Shown in pieces: positions 11,991 through 23,580 of a DNA stretch of 64,000 nucleotides. The first letter of the stretch is position 1. The number at the start of each line of letters is the position of its first letter. The notes under the pieces were generated by a model. It worked only from the letters and a program-made list of their open reading frames with translations, did not search any database and was not told the origin of the DNA. The position numbers were made by a program, and so were the translations under genes. Source of the stretch: Nageia nagi (lineage: Eukaryota > Pinophyta); assembly GCA_050084985.1 (NCBI GenBank), contig JBITNC010000001.1, positions 74,958,001 to 75,022,000 of the forward strand, given 5' to 3'.

Positions 11991-13160
11991 TCATTACTTA
12001 AATCAATTTCAATGGTTTCTTCAATTAAAATGTGAAATAATTCTTCCAATTGATTGGATATTAGAATCTAATTATTATCATTTGCATTATATTCTTCATA
12101 CTGATCTTCCAAAGTAGTATTAATAATTAAGTTTATAGTTTGTAAGATTGTATCTATGTCTTTGAAATATTGGATTGTAGGTTGTTCAAGAATTAATGTA
12201 AAATATATAGTTTCTTCATCTACCAAAAAGTATGAAGAAGAGCTACTTGAATTTTCTAAACCTATTGTCTCAAACTCATCAAATTTGTCACTTTCATATC
12301 AATCAAAATTCATTTTAGGCATAAGATTATCACATATTTGTATAATCCCTACCATGTTAATTGATATATATGAAAACAAACCTCCTAAGGATAGTGTTTT
12401 AGACTCTATATCATCTTGATTTTCATCCATTTAAATACTTCAAACAAATTTTCATATGTTGTAGGCTCTGGTTCTAATTTAGTTATCTTGAAACTAGATA
12501 TTCCTTGATTTTTTCTCTTATAACCTAATCGTGTCTTATCACTAGGCAATTGATAATGAATATCAATGGTGTACCTAGGTCCTTATTCATATCATCTTAA
12601 ACCTTGTCCTTTCCATTAACACCTATCAAAATATATTTGGATGAATGATCTTACATTTGGTGATAAGTATTCTAATGAATCACAAAAAATACATTCATTA
12701 GACTAAGGTAAAGGAAGGATAGGTGGTTCTATTGGACCATGATATACAAAAAGTGTTTGATTATGTAATTGCCCTAGTGGTATTAATTTTCTTACTACAC
12801 TAGGAAACTCTTTAAGTCTTCCTATTTCTTGAGCTATAGGAATATTAAAAATAGCATCATCAATGGGAAACTCTCTTATTCCATAATCAGTTAATCATAT
12901 AGTCACAATATATATATTACATGGTTTATCTTTTATCATACTATCATTATTTGATGCATTTATGAGATAAGATGATTTTTATGATGAAACTTTGTTTACT
13001 TCATCCATATTTCATGCTCTTTCTTCTCATCTTAGATTTTCTAGGATTGCTGGTTTTATTTTTAGTAATGAATCCCTATTAATCTTTGGTGTATGAGGTA
13101 CTTCATGATCATTTAGATCTTTCCCCTTTAAAGAACTTGGAGAAGCACCTTTTTTGTCAA
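11991..13160 (-). other. PR-RT linker region of B
   Basis: It lies between the protease and RT domains on minus. It probably was part of the pol polyprotein, but no further domain can be named and stops are frequent. Small + strand frames here (such as 12156-12419) are shadows. Confidence 0.5.
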
Positions 13161-13800
13161 TATATATTATTGACACCTTTTCAATAACCATGGGTGATGT
13201 AAAATAATGAGTAGAAGGAAATTAGTCTCCCCTAAAAGATGTGTATAATTATAATGGGAATATGGATTTTCATGTCCAAGTACATAATGTACCACCCTAT
13301 CATGAATGTACTTTAGGAAATTATGATACATTAATGGGACACATTGCATGTATCTAATACACAATCTTCCTAAGAGTAACTTGTATTGCTTTATATCCCC
13401 TTCAATAACTTGCAATAATGTTTGTATTATTTTAGATCCCACAGTAATAGGTAGTGAGATAGATCCCATTATTGAGCACAAAGCATCATTGAAAGCTCTT
13501 AATTGTAAAGAATATGCACATATGTATGAAAAAGGGAGATTTAAGTTCTTATATTAATTTGTAAAAATGATATTTATTGCATAACCTTCATCTATTAATA
13601 TCCTTTTAAAAGCCTTTCCATCTATCTTGGCAATAATATATAATGGGGGATCTTGACCTTGTGAATGGTTTGATTTCCTAAATTCATGATCATGGAATGT
13701 AATAGTGAGTTTTGGGTTTATATTAATATTTCTCACAAAATACAAAAATCTTTCAAGGTCATTAATATCCAACTCAATTGTTTGTAACAATTGGTTCATA
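13161..13800 (-). pseudogene. Aspartic protease of element B
   Basis: The two open pieces are 13799-13554, with PPLYIIAKIDGKAFKRILID then EGYAINII, and 13481-13167, with GSISLPITVGSKIIQT, VIEGDIKQYKLLLGR and the downstream LKYIHDRVVHYVLG. This is the retrotransposon aspartic protease that cuts the Gag-Pol polyprotein. The catalytic triad appears as D-E-G, where retroviral enzymes have D-T/S-G and many plant elements D-G-G. Element C has the same D-E-G, so it is probably a family feature. A frameshift separates the pieces. Confidence 0.8.
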
Positions 13801-14149
13801 TCTTCTCTATGATCTTTATATTATTGTAGTAATTCAAACAAGGACATCTTCACTTGTGAGTTTCTTAATTGATGTTGTAAATATCCTTTTACTAAAATCT
13901 TATGAGGTTGAGGTATAGGTATATTTGTTTTTATAATACCATCATTTATTTATTTGTTGAAAATAATAGCTTGCCTTCCTTATACCCTTTGGGCTCCTGT
14001 AGCTATGCTTACCCTAGCAACAAAAGTAGAAGCATCTTGAAATTCTTTATGTGTTACTTGATTTTGGTGTATTTATGATACTATGTTATATTCTTGATAT
14101 TGAGGAAGTGGGTTTTGATATATTCCTATATTTTGATTAGGGATAGTCA

Positions 14150-15170
14150 ATGGGTTATCTACCTGTAATATTCCTTGATCAATCAAATCTTAAACCTTGT
14201 GTTGTAGTGTCCTACACTTGCCTATAGTATAACCTTTTTTATGATGATAATGGAAATAATCATTCTCATTGTACCATTTACTATATCTTGCATCTGGTCT
14301 TTCAAGTTGTATTTTAGGTAATATAATCATTTGATGGTCCATTAATTTTTTCAAAATATCATAAAGAGATTCAATCAACAGAGTAAACTTTCTAGGGGAT
14401 GGTCTAGGTTTTATTTCTTCTTTTTGCAAAGTAGGTGTACTTTATAGAGGGTTTAGTTCTCCATATTTAAGATAATAAATTTTATTAGTAGGTATTGGTT
14501 TTGTTGATAGTTATATCTGATTTTTATTTCTAACAAAAGGCTCTTTCTTTTACCCTTTATTTCTCCATCCTAGATTTTAACCTTTCAATTACAATAGCTT
14601 GAGAACTTGCTTTCTCAAATGTCTTTTATTGTTGAATCAATAAGGTAATAGCAATGGGCCTTAGACAAAATTGATTAAATATTTTCACTAGTTCTTCTTG
14701 TGGTAGAGTATAAGGCATGCTTGTCAAAATCACCCTCCATCTTGAAATAAATTCTATAACTATCTCATCCTAAAATTGTTGCAATATTTTGAGATTAGTT
14801 ATGGAGGTTTAATCTTTAATATTTATCCTAAAGTGTTCTAAAAACAAGGTAGCCAATTTTACATATTTTGTGATGCTATGTTCCATTAAGTTATTGTACC
14901 ATTCCATTTCTTATCTAGCAAGTGTCATGGGAAAGATACATACCATCAAAGTATCATTGTTAGAAATTACATAACTTGAATATTTAAACAATATTAGATA
15001 TTCTTTAGGATCCTTCTTTCCTTTGAAATATTTAATTTTTGGAATATCAAATTTGAAAAGGATATCCATCTTAAGAACACTAAGGTATATGGGCTCATTA
15101 CAAATTATTTCATAAGAGACTTTATGTTTGTTTTGTTGGTATAAACATTCTCTCAATCTCAATTAACCTT
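14150..15170 (-). pseudogene. gag (capsid plus zinc-knuckle region) of element B
   Basis: On minus, 15162-14911 contains CNEPIYLSVLKMDI, FDIPKIKYFKGKKDPKEYL, FKYSSYVISNN and IFPMTLA, closely parallel to the gag of element C at 48673-48936. The 14429-14190 piece ends with a knuckle-like NDYFHYHHKKGYTIGKC, where the family consensus would be C-x-YH-x3-GH-x4-C; two of the metal-binding residues have changed. Gag packages element RNA and forms the particle. The coding sequence is broken by stops and a frameshift around 14430-14900. Confidence 0.8.
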
Positions 15171-16510
15171 TCATCAAAGTCATTAGTTAGTTGTATAGGA
15201 ATGATAGGATTTTTATTATATCTATTATGTTCCCTTTGTTTATTTGTTGGAAATGATTGGTAACTTCTTTTAGAAGGTGTTTGATCACCATAATAATTTT
15301 TATTATATGGTGGAGTAGGTAGAGGAGGTTGATATGAAGGTAATTATTGTTGCCCTTATTGATATAAAGATGTAAGAGCATGATGTTTTTGAACCTCATG
15401 TCTAGGCTGAGGTAAAGGGAGTCTTGGAGGTTGTTGTTGCTCATGTAATACCTCCCTTTTTTAGGTAAATAAAGGTTTTAATTTTTATAATTTTTTATAA
15501 CCTTGGGGAGACAAGGATCATGCTCTAGATGGAAACTTCCTATTATTTACTATTTTCTGATTAGGTTTATTCTGAATTTGAGGTTGAACCTATTGTTTGT
15601 TAGATTTCCCTAAGGGTGTTTTATTTTGATATGCATGAAATATAAGCTGTGTTTGCAAACATGGATTTTATCATAATCTTCTAGGTTGATTTGATTTTTT
15701 TGTATCTAGATTATATAGAATAATTTGTTGGTTATTCTAAATTTGTTCTTAATTTTGATTTGATATAGACACATATGATGGTATCTCTTCTACCTTATAC
15801 CTTAAAGTATCAAGATTTATCCTATATCTTTATTTAGGAATCCTATGAATGGTCCTTGGGGTAGTATAAGTAGTACTAAGATCCACATAAATTATAATAG
15901 AATAAATATAACTAGTCCTAGGGGTAGGTGTATTTAGGTGCAAGATTAGCTATATGTATCAAAATTTTATCATCAAATTCATTCATCCTTCTAGAGATGG
16001 TGGAAGGGGTATAATCATATTGTCTTATATAGGATTGTATAAGACATCCATCTGATAGATAACACATAACATAATCATACTTCAATTTAAAATGACCTTT
16101 TTTGTAAAATAGCATAAGCCAAATGCATTCATGATGGAGTAGTAGTCCTTAAAATAACTTCTTCCTCATTAGTTATTAGTGTTTCTTCTACTAGATAAGT
16201 TAAATCTAATGGAAGATTATGAGCATGAGAAGAACAAGGAATCCTTAACTACATTAAATATTGTCTTACTTCATTTAATTTATCCCCTATTATTCAAGGA
16301 GTTCCTCTCCTTGATATTTCTCTACTATATCTATGAAACCTATGACTAGGTTGTCTCTCTTGGTAGGTTTCATCATAAGGCTCTTGTTATTGACAAGCCA
16401 TTTGAGAATGAGTATCAACCATTTTCTTTTAGTTTCTAAGACCTTGTATTTTTTATTTTTATTTTTATTTTTATTTTTTCTTAAACAAGAAATGAAAGAA
16501 AACATACCTC
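15171..16510 (-). pseudogene. gag N-terminal region of element B, poorly preserved
   Basis: Between the leader and the capsid-like part, minus-strand frames show loosely connected coding pieces. One at 16115-15918 reads KKGHFKLKYDYVMCYLSDG. A polar, Gln/Asn/Ser/Pro-rich linker runs down to ~15190. It has no obvious sequence similarity to the long acidic N-terminal part of gag in element C, so the two elements differ here. The start codon cannot be assigned. Confidence 0.45.
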
Positions 16511-18321
16511 ATTCATAGCAATTACATTTTTATTTTTTGTTTTAGATTATCAAGAAAATAAATGAATGCATAAATAGCCTATTTATAAACTCACCTTTTT
16601 AGTTTGATTATCTTATCTAATTTTGTTAATAAATTGAATTAATTTTTCTTTGATGAGTGATATGAATCATTAATTTTATTCTTGTTAACTTTCCTAGGTT
16701 GTTTTTTCTAGTCAGGTGTTTTAATCAAGGGTAGGATGGAATTCTATAGGTAATCTATGGTAAAGTATAAGCTTGGTACTTAAGGTGGTCCCCTTACTGC
16801 AATGGGGCTTGGGAAATGTTGTGGAAGAGTATATTTATAGTGGAATCCAAGCATAGCCTTCTTATTTATAGTCATCTAATGGAAAGTGACAACCTTTATC
16901 CTAGAACCTAGTATTCATCTCCAAGTTTGGATCTATGGCTTATGGTGTGGTTGGTGGGTACATAAGAAATATATAATAAATGGTTGGTCATCACCTCCAA
17001 CTCATTTATGTTAATTTTTAAAAGTTATTATGCATATATATATAAAATATGAAAGAACTTATGATAACTACACACCAGCTCAACATACATGTCCTTTGAT
17101 TAAGTTTTATTTAATGTTAAAAAAGCAATGTTTTAATTAATGAGTCTTAATCTAACCCATGAGATTCATCATCACTTTTAGTGCAATTCTTTAACTGAGA
17201 ATTAGTGAGATTCATTTACTCCTTTTGAGTGTGGAAGTAATTAAGTGAAGTTTATTAACAACTTCTTACTATTCTTATCTACCTTTGAACTCTTTTTAGA
17301 GAGGTAAAATAAGGTATATGAGAAGCCATTAAGTGAATGTAAATTATTTTAAGTGAGGTTCCTTAATTCCTCTTTTAGTCACAATCCGTAAACCTCCTTT
17401 CAAAGTGGTAAGGTAGATAGAAAGAGTTTTAATGCGAAGTGAATTTCCTTACATGAGATTCTTTAACTCCTCTTCAAATTATCATCCTTGAACCTTCTTT
17501 TGAAGTGATGAGGTAGACCATTGAAGAGTATTAATGTGAAGAAAAAATACCCACCTAGTAAACTAACCAATTTAATGTGTTTTAGTTTACCTTAACCTTG
17601 GTAAATTAACTTTATATTTATTCCATTTCTTAAATAAGAGTTAATTCCTCCTTCTGAGTACAAAAGTAACTTAATAAAAGTTCATTACCAATTTTAGTGA
17701 TAAAAAGTGAGAAAAAAACAAAGGTAAGAAAAAAGAGTTCATTTACTCCATTCCTATTGCACCCATTTTGATCACCTAAGATTACCTTTCGATGTAAAGG
17801 GAGAGCATAGGTGGGTGTAAGAGAAAGTATTAGGTGATTTTGATTTTTGTTCCCAAAACCAACAAATATAAATAACATCCATATAATTTATTTAAATAAA
17901 TTAAAAAATAATGCATATTCCTTAATCATACATCTACCCTTCCTACATGCAATCTAGGTAAAGAAATCATAAACAAAGAGTTCTTTTCCATTTTTCATTT
18001 TTAATACCTAAATTGTGCTTTCAATATTCATAAAAGTTTGAAACATATACCTTTTAACTCGAGTTGGTGGCATTTTCACACTTTTACACCAAATCACTAG
18101 CGATCCAATATAGTTGTTAGCATTTCAAAATAAATAGTTATTGTTCCAATATAAATCACTAGTGCTTGATACCAATCATCAATGATCACATAGATAAAAA
18201 ACACATAACATCAAATATAAAATAGTACAAGATTTAGTGATGATTCCACAAATACAAAAGATAAATATAAAAGCAAGAAACACCCCCCACACCTCATTTT
18301 TAATGTAGCATACATGTGAGG
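16511..18321 (-). other. 5' leader of element B with repeats
   Basis: No coding capacity is recognised. The part 17150-17560 is made of degenerate ~120-bp repeats that read on minus as ACTTCCACACTCAAAAGGAG followed by TAAATGAATCTCACT and variants. The same kind of repeat is in the leader of element C (45240-45800). Near 16720-16950, pieces such as CACCTGACTAG and TGTACCCACCAAC on minus also match C (46050-46260). The B and C leaders are therefore related. Confidence 0.6.
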
Positions 18322-18339
18322 GCCCTCCTTCTACCACCA
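18322..18339 (-). promoter_or_regulatory. Primer binding site of element B
   Basis: Three bases inside the 5' LTR, the minus strand reads TGGTGGTAGAAGGAGGGC. It begins with TGG, complementary to the CCA end of a tRNA, in the normal position. The same AGAAGGAGGGCC core is at the equivalent place in element C. I cannot name the tRNA; it is not the common initiator-Met type (TGGTATCAGAGC). Confidence 0.72.
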
Positions 18340-18342
18340 AAA

Positions 18343-19186
18343 TATTCACCCAGAAAAATAACCCTACAAGCATGCAAAACAAGAGATGTTACAACAAACA
18401 AAACTCTTTATTCATCTTTGGATAAACCTTAATTTTGATTACAAGTTTATCTTGTATGGAGGGATTAAGTACAATAGATGATATGGGCCTCCTGGAGGCC
18501 TTATTTTCTATTATTTGCAAGCTCCAAGTGATGCTTTGAAACCTATAGAAGAAATAGAATAATGTTGATTGCTTCTTTTTTGTTGATTCTTTGGCTTCTC
18601 TTTGCTCTAATCAGTTTCTAGTCTTGTAATTCTACACATACATAAAAAAAAATAACCCATCAAAACATACCTACTCATGCTATGAAATTATAATAAATAA
18701 ACATAAAATGAACATGCATAAAAAATAGTAAATGTAATGTACTTAGCATTATGGATGTAATTCAGTAGCATTAAGTTGCATTTAATCTTCTAATTATTTT
18801 CTTTTTTTCTCTTTGGGAGAGGTCTTATTTATAGATTTTCCAAGGTAGCTAAAGTTGTTATTTTGGAGGCAAGGATGGGATAAAAAATCTCATCTAGCCT
18901 TGTCACAAGTTATATCTATGCAAGGAAAATGAAGGATCAAGGATGACTCATCCTTGATCCGTTAGCTTATTTCCTTGGGTGTTTGATTTTTCTATTCTTT
19001 TCTTGGTATTTTCTATTTTTAAGATCATTGGGCATTACATATTAGGCATTGGTGATCAGAAGCAATCATCAATGATTGTATTGGATTGCCAATGATTAGC
19101 AAGCTTTAAGCAAACTTTACTATTTACTTAAATTTTTACTCCTTTCTTTCATTTATTGAAAGAGGGGTCATTTTTAGGTGTCTATA
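18343..19186 (-). repeat. 5' LTR of element B
   Basis: This is a direct repeat of 403-1245, read on minus from 19186 (TATAGACACC, terminal TG mutated to TA) to 18343 (TGGGTGAATA). It is flanked on the outer side by GTTCC (19187-19191) and on the inner side by the PBS. Promoter elements were not pinpointed. Confidence 0.92.
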
Positions 19187-19191
19187 GTTCC
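19187..19191. repeat. Target-site duplication GTTCC, right copy (element B)
   Basis: Identical to 398-402, directly outside the right LTR of element B. Confidence 0.93.
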
Positions 19192-19870
19192 TTATAAATT
19201 ATTCATGGATACTAGTCCTAGCTTTAAAGGTAATGAATTCAAAGAATTTTATGTTAAATATCATATTGAACTAAATTTCTCTACATTAAATTGGCCCCAA
19301 GGTAATGGTCAAGCTGAAGCTTCTAATAAGATCATTAAGAGTATCCTATCTAAAACTATTGTAAAACATGGTAAATATTCATATCAACAACTCCCTTATG
19401 CTTTGTGGGCCTATGTAACAAGTATAAGGACTTCCATAAGGGAAACTCCTTCCTTATTTATGTATGGTGGTGAAGCCATAGTTCCCCTTGAGCTAAGATC
19501 CCATCTCTTTATATGTCACTAAATGATCTCATTCCTAATGAGGATATAAGACAAGCTTTATTAGCCCAACTAGAGATCTTAGATGATAAATGGGTTAATT
19601 TTCTATAACACCTTCATGTCTACCATTCTAGAATCCAAAGATCCTATAGTAAAAAGATCAAGCCTAAACAATTCAAATTTGGTGATCTAGTATTTAAGAA
19701 AAACCTTGCCAACACTAAGGCCATGAAAAATGAAAAGAAAGGTAAGTTTGAACCTAACTGGATAGGTCCTTACATTGTCATTTTAAATTATAGAAAAGGT
19801 GTGTATAAATTATCTTCAATTGATAGTAAAGAGGAACGTAATTCAATAAATGTTATGCATCTATAAATAT
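19187..19870 (+). pseudogene. Ty3/gypsy integrase, C-terminal half (element A)
   Basis: This continues the integrase interrupted at 402. It reads FMDTSPSFKGNEFKEF (second catalytic Asp region), YHIELNFSTLNWPQGNGQAE with the third catalytic residue Glu in GQAE, then LPYALWAYVTSIRTSI and TPSLFMYGGEAIVPLE (ends ~19522 by frameshift). It goes on in other frames with QFKFGDLVFKK, KGKFEPNWIGPYIV and YKLSSID. The end near 19866 is HL-x-IFYVRSF, as in the usual C-terminus. GKF-x-PNW-x-GPY is typical of Tat-type integrases. The first GTTCC copy closes the left half and the second opens this half. Confidence 0.9.
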
Positions 19871-20700
19871 TTTATGTAAGATCTTTTTTATAAAATTATA
19901 CAAATCTTTATTACTTCATACTAACATTTCATAAAAATAAGCTTATAACTTGGTGATGCCACTACATTCCTAGAGATGCCGTTGGATTATATTTAGACAA
20001 AAAAGTTCAAAATTTGATCATTATTTCCATATCATGGTAAATACATAAAAAGGTAGTTCATTTCTTTACTTTCATATCATTTCTGTTAAATTAATTACTT
20101 ATCAAATGCTTATCAAAATATGTCAAAATTGGTATTTTATTTTTTTTCATATCATTGGCCTCCATCATAAGGAAGGGACACTCTTATCAACAAATAAATG
20201 GTAACATGGTGGCTTGGGAAAATCAAGTTGATCACTCTTTTAATTTGATGCCTTCATAAGTAAGGCTCATTCTTATCATTTGATGCCTTTGTAAGGAAGG
20301 TTCAATATATCATTTGGTACCTTTATAAGGAAGGTCCATTCATATCAAAATACATGGCAACATGGTGGCTTGGAAAACCAAGTTGATCAATCCAAACTGA
20401 TTATCATCTTCATTTCATCTTGGTGGATAAGTCACTAAGGATAGGTTTAAATTCTTATCACTTATGAAAAAATATTTCTTATTTAAACTTTTTTCAGGTA
20501 CCTTTTTATTTTCCTTGGATTGCTCCTATGATGAGAGATCCATCATATTGCAACCAAGTCAAAGAGGAGGCATAAGCAAAAATTAGGGCATCCATAGCTA
20601 TCACCATGTCACAACTTTTTATGGAGTACTTTCTTACTTTTCTTGTTATACTTTGAATTTATGTTTTGATTTTCTTTTATCTCAAAAGCATCAAAACATA
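19871..20700 (+). other. 3' untranslated region of element A with ~35-bp tandem repeat
   Basis: No coding sequence is recognised. At about 20240-20350 there are three adjacent ~35-bp units, each TTTGATGCCTTTGTAAGGAA or a close variant, flanked on both sides by copies of ACATGGTGGCTTGG (~20205 and ~20362). This lies between integrase and the PPT of the outer element. Confidence 0.6.
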
Positions 20701-20702
20701 TT

Positions 20703-20716
20703 CAAAGTGGGGCATT
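20703..20716 (+). promoter_or_regulatory. Likely polypurine tract of element A
   Basis: CAAAGTGGGGCATT precedes a TATTAACACCTAAAA sequence that resembles an LTR start (TGTTAACACC with a mutated second base). Spacing after integrase and strand fit the + element A. Confidence 0.6.
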
Positions 20717-21405
20717 TATTAACACCTAAAATATAAATTTGATTTAATTAAAAATACCTTTTTAAATATTTGAAATGATTTATTTAATTTCTCTTTTCCA
20801 TATGCACTCTCATCTACCTTTATGTTTATGGTAACAGGTCATCTTGACATCATAATAAGCCTAAGGAGGAGCCTTAGCACTAGGCTTGTTGCCTATAAAG
20901 GTTGAGGGGTTATACATGATCAAGGATATGATATTACATGACATAATATTGCATCCTTGATAGGTGGTAATATACTTGATTGATGTTTCTAAACACCACC
21001 TATCATATCTAGATTTTGTTATACTCTGAGCTTTGCATTCTTATGATCTTTCATCCCTTCATGATCAAGATTTGATGCATTTAAGGTGGGATAATATCAT
21101 CGAGCTTGAAATCAAGGCATTATAGAAACATAGTTGAGCATTGTCATTAGGCTTCTAGCATTATCACTAGGTTAAGGTTGAATTGGTGGCTCTATGTTTC
21201 ATATTAGCTCATCATTCATCCTCTCTTAATTAAATCTCACCTTTGTTCATCATCATAGGTAAAGTATAGGTTTGTATCTTTCATTAATCTAATTTTGATA
21301 GGTTAAGGTCAAGTTAATATTTATCATCTTTCATGTCATTGATTTTTTTTATTTAATTTAATTATTTTGTAAGTAATTACAATAATTTTTATTTTAGTTA
21401 TAACA
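20717..21405 (+). repeat. LTR, 3' LTR of element A and possibly 5' LTR of another element
   Basis: The left border follows a PPT-like tract. The right border, ...ATAACA at 21405, is followed after three bases by TGGTTGAATGGGAGGGTCA, which looks like a PBS, and then by a gag-like frame. An LTR with a PPT on the left and a PBS on the right is what results when two elements share one LTR through recombination. There is no second copy in the window to align, so both borders are inferred. Confidence 0.5.
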
Positions 21406-21408
21406 TTT

Positions 21409-21427
21409 TGGTTGAATGGGAGGGTCA
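21409..21427 (+). promoter_or_regulatory. PBS-like sequence after the 20.7-21.4 kb LTR
   Basis: TGGTTGAATGGGAGGGTCA begins with TGG three bases after the inferred LTR end, the same spacing as in elements B and C. Its pattern resembles the PBS of B without being identical. Confidence 0.5.
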
Positions 21428-21470
21428 TATTATTTTCCTTCAACAAGATCACAAACGATTACAAGAGACA

Positions 21471-21719
21471 ATGACCATACCACCACTAAATGAATATTAG
21501 ATATTCATAACCAAGTAATTAGAAGCAAATCAAAAATTACAATAGGAGGTCAAGGAACTCAATGAAAAGTATGGGAAGGCTAAGTCTCTTCTAGTCTCCC
21601 ATGGGATTATAAATAGTAGGATTACTAGTTCTCTATGGGTTTCGTTAGATAGTATAGATCAGAGGAGCCACAGGGTAGATGGTGGGGGTGCTAGTGGCAA
21701 CAAGGAAAGACATGCATGA
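21471..21719 (+). pseudogene. gag-like 5' coding remnant
   Basis: An 83-codon frame starts at ATG with three internal stops: MTIPPLNEY, ANQKLQ, EVKELNEKYGKAKSLL (short coiled-coil-like), SSLWVSLDSID, HRVDGGGASGNKERHA. Position just after a PBS-like site suggests the beginning of a gag. No conserved gag domain is seen and the element appears truncated immediately downstream, so the identification rests on position. Confidence 0.4.
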
Positions 21720-22330
21720 TTGATTGTAAAAACTACCCCTTTTTGGCTATATGAATATATAAACATTTTAGCTTGTATTATTTAGCTTGTTTATTTACTT
21801 ACTTTTTAGTTTAGATTTTGTTTCAATTAACAAATATTACTACATACTAAATAAAAATATTTTACAAAATAAATCATCATCTCAAAATCAAAATTTAAAT
21901 AGAACATCAATTTATGCAACATAATAATTACACACTTTGTATTTCATACATGGAAATAAGAGAAATTGACAAATTAAGGTAATCAAAATAATAAGGAAAA
22001 AAATACAAAACCTATTAACTACTCATTTTTATTTTCTATTTATGGGAAATGCATGATGGACCAACTTCTCTAAGGATATCAATTTTTTGGGAACATATAT
22101 GGATGATAAGAAGTTTAGTTACCCAAAAACACACTTAAACACTTATAAAAGTGAAAACATGCATGAAAACATAAAATACACAATGGTACATGGTCATTTC
22201 ATATTTTTATAATTTAACCAATAACACGATGTACTTGGGTGGGTTTGGGGACCCACTTATATTTGGCTAATGCTAGTACAAAGATCAAGATTGGATTTAC
22301 TATTGAATTCATGATGCTAGTGATGTGTGA
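21720..22330. other. Unassigned AT-rich stretch
   Basis: No coding region or repeat border is recognised between the gag-like remnant and the PPR debris. A short hairpin GTGGGTTTGGGGACCCAC at ~22239-22256 is the only local structure noticed. Confidence 0.5.
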
Positions 22331-22429
22331 AGAATCTTGCATTGCATGTACGCTCCTTTTTTTGTACTTTGATGTTACCTTTCTTTGACCAAATTCATTG
22401 ATCCTTTGGTAATGATTATGTCTGTATAT

Positions 22430-22690
22430 ATGTACTTAGTGCTTGTAAATTGAATGTTATGGTTTGATAAGGCTATCATAAGGAAGCTTTTAACTTTACT
22501 ACTAAAATACCCATAAACCCTGAATTGGGTATCCATATGTCTACTTGGTGCTCATAAATTTAATGTTGTGGTTTGTGCAAGATATGGGATATTTGAACTT
22601 AATTACTAAAAATACCCATAAACCCTAAATTTGGGTATGTGGATGTGTCTACTTAATGGTTGTAAATTGAATGTTGTGGGTTTGTTTCAT
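22430..22690 (+). repeat. ~109-bp repeat of PPR E-motif origin
   Basis: Copies of TGCTTGTAAATTGAATGTT with AATACCCATAAACCCTAAAT and GGGTGTGTGGATGTGTCTAC recur at 22441, 22550 and 22659, so the period is ~109 bp. Single further copies are at ~23186, ~23325, ~23700 and ~24000. The minus-strand array at 40735-41345 has the same unit. Confidence 0.75.
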
Positions 22691-23394
22691 AAAAGGCATA
22701 ATCCAAATAAAGTTTCATAATTTGCAATGATTGCATAATACATAAAATGAGTTTTCTAAAAAAAACTACCATAGACACATGAAACATGTGGAAGAATAAG
22801 ACAAGACTCAAGATTTATTTGATAAGATGCATGATGAAAACATATTTTCATAGTCTATAATGATTATGCCATACACAAAATGGGTTTTATGAAAAACCCA
22901 TAGACACATGAAATATGTGGAAGAATACATAAGATCTGGTATAATTTTGATAAAATACATGACATAAATAGAGTTTCATAGTCTTCAATATTTACAAGAT
23001 TCATGAGTTTTCTAAAAGAATGCATAAAAATTTAAAATAGACATATATTGCAAAATGCAGAAGAATACAATCTCATAGACTATAGAAGAATACTGCAAGG
23101 TCATGAACTAAAATACTTGCTTACACCTCATCTTCTCTCATCTTGTCTTGCCAATACACCAAATGTCCCTAAGTACCAAAATACTCATAAACCCTAAATT
23201 GGATGTGTGGATGTGTTAGATGAAAATAATGGTTTTATGTTTATCATATTTTGTATTTCATTTCATTTTGCATTCATGCTTATCAGGTTTTATGTTCTAT
23301 TTTTTTTCAAAAAGTGCTAGTTTGGTGTGTGGATGTGTCTACTCGGTACTTGTAAATTAAAATATTGTGGTAGCAATACTATAGAGCATATTTA

Positions 23395-23580
23395 TATAAT
23401 ATCATATCATGTGGTACAATAACATCATTTCATACCAATATGGTGTAATAAGATCATTTCATATCATATGTTGGTGCATTTGGATCATTTTATATCATAT
23501 GGTGCACTTGATCATGAACATATGTTGGTGCCTTTGGATCATTTTATATCATATGGTGTATTAAATTATGAAAATACCTT
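23395..23580. repeat. TCATATCATATGGTG repeats, first cluster
   Basis: Short direct repeats of TTTCATATCATATGGTG(C/T)A spaced by TTGGATCATTTTATATCAT. Related clusters are at 24230-24610 and 56570-58000. They are AT-rich with embedded CATATG palindromes. Function unknown. Confidence 0.65.

Larger units (their letters stand above)
403..19186 (-). mobile_element. Element B: nested 18.8-kb Tat-type Ty3/gypsy LTR retrotransposon
   Basis: The element is bounded by two ~0.84 kb direct LTRs and flanked by GTTCC duplications. On the minus strand the order is 5' LTR (18343-19186), PBS, ~2 kb leader, gag, protease, RT, RNase H, a second RNase H (aRNH), integrase, a long 3' region with a PMD gene in antisense, PPT and 3' LTR (403-1245). 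The aRNH placed after the RT-linked RNase H and before integrase is the known hallmark of the plant Tat clade, as are long 3' regions with additional ORFs. All reading frames carry stops and frameshifts. The LTRs differ at clearly more positions than those of element C, so the insertion is older than C. It cannot be autonomous now. Confidence 0.93.
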
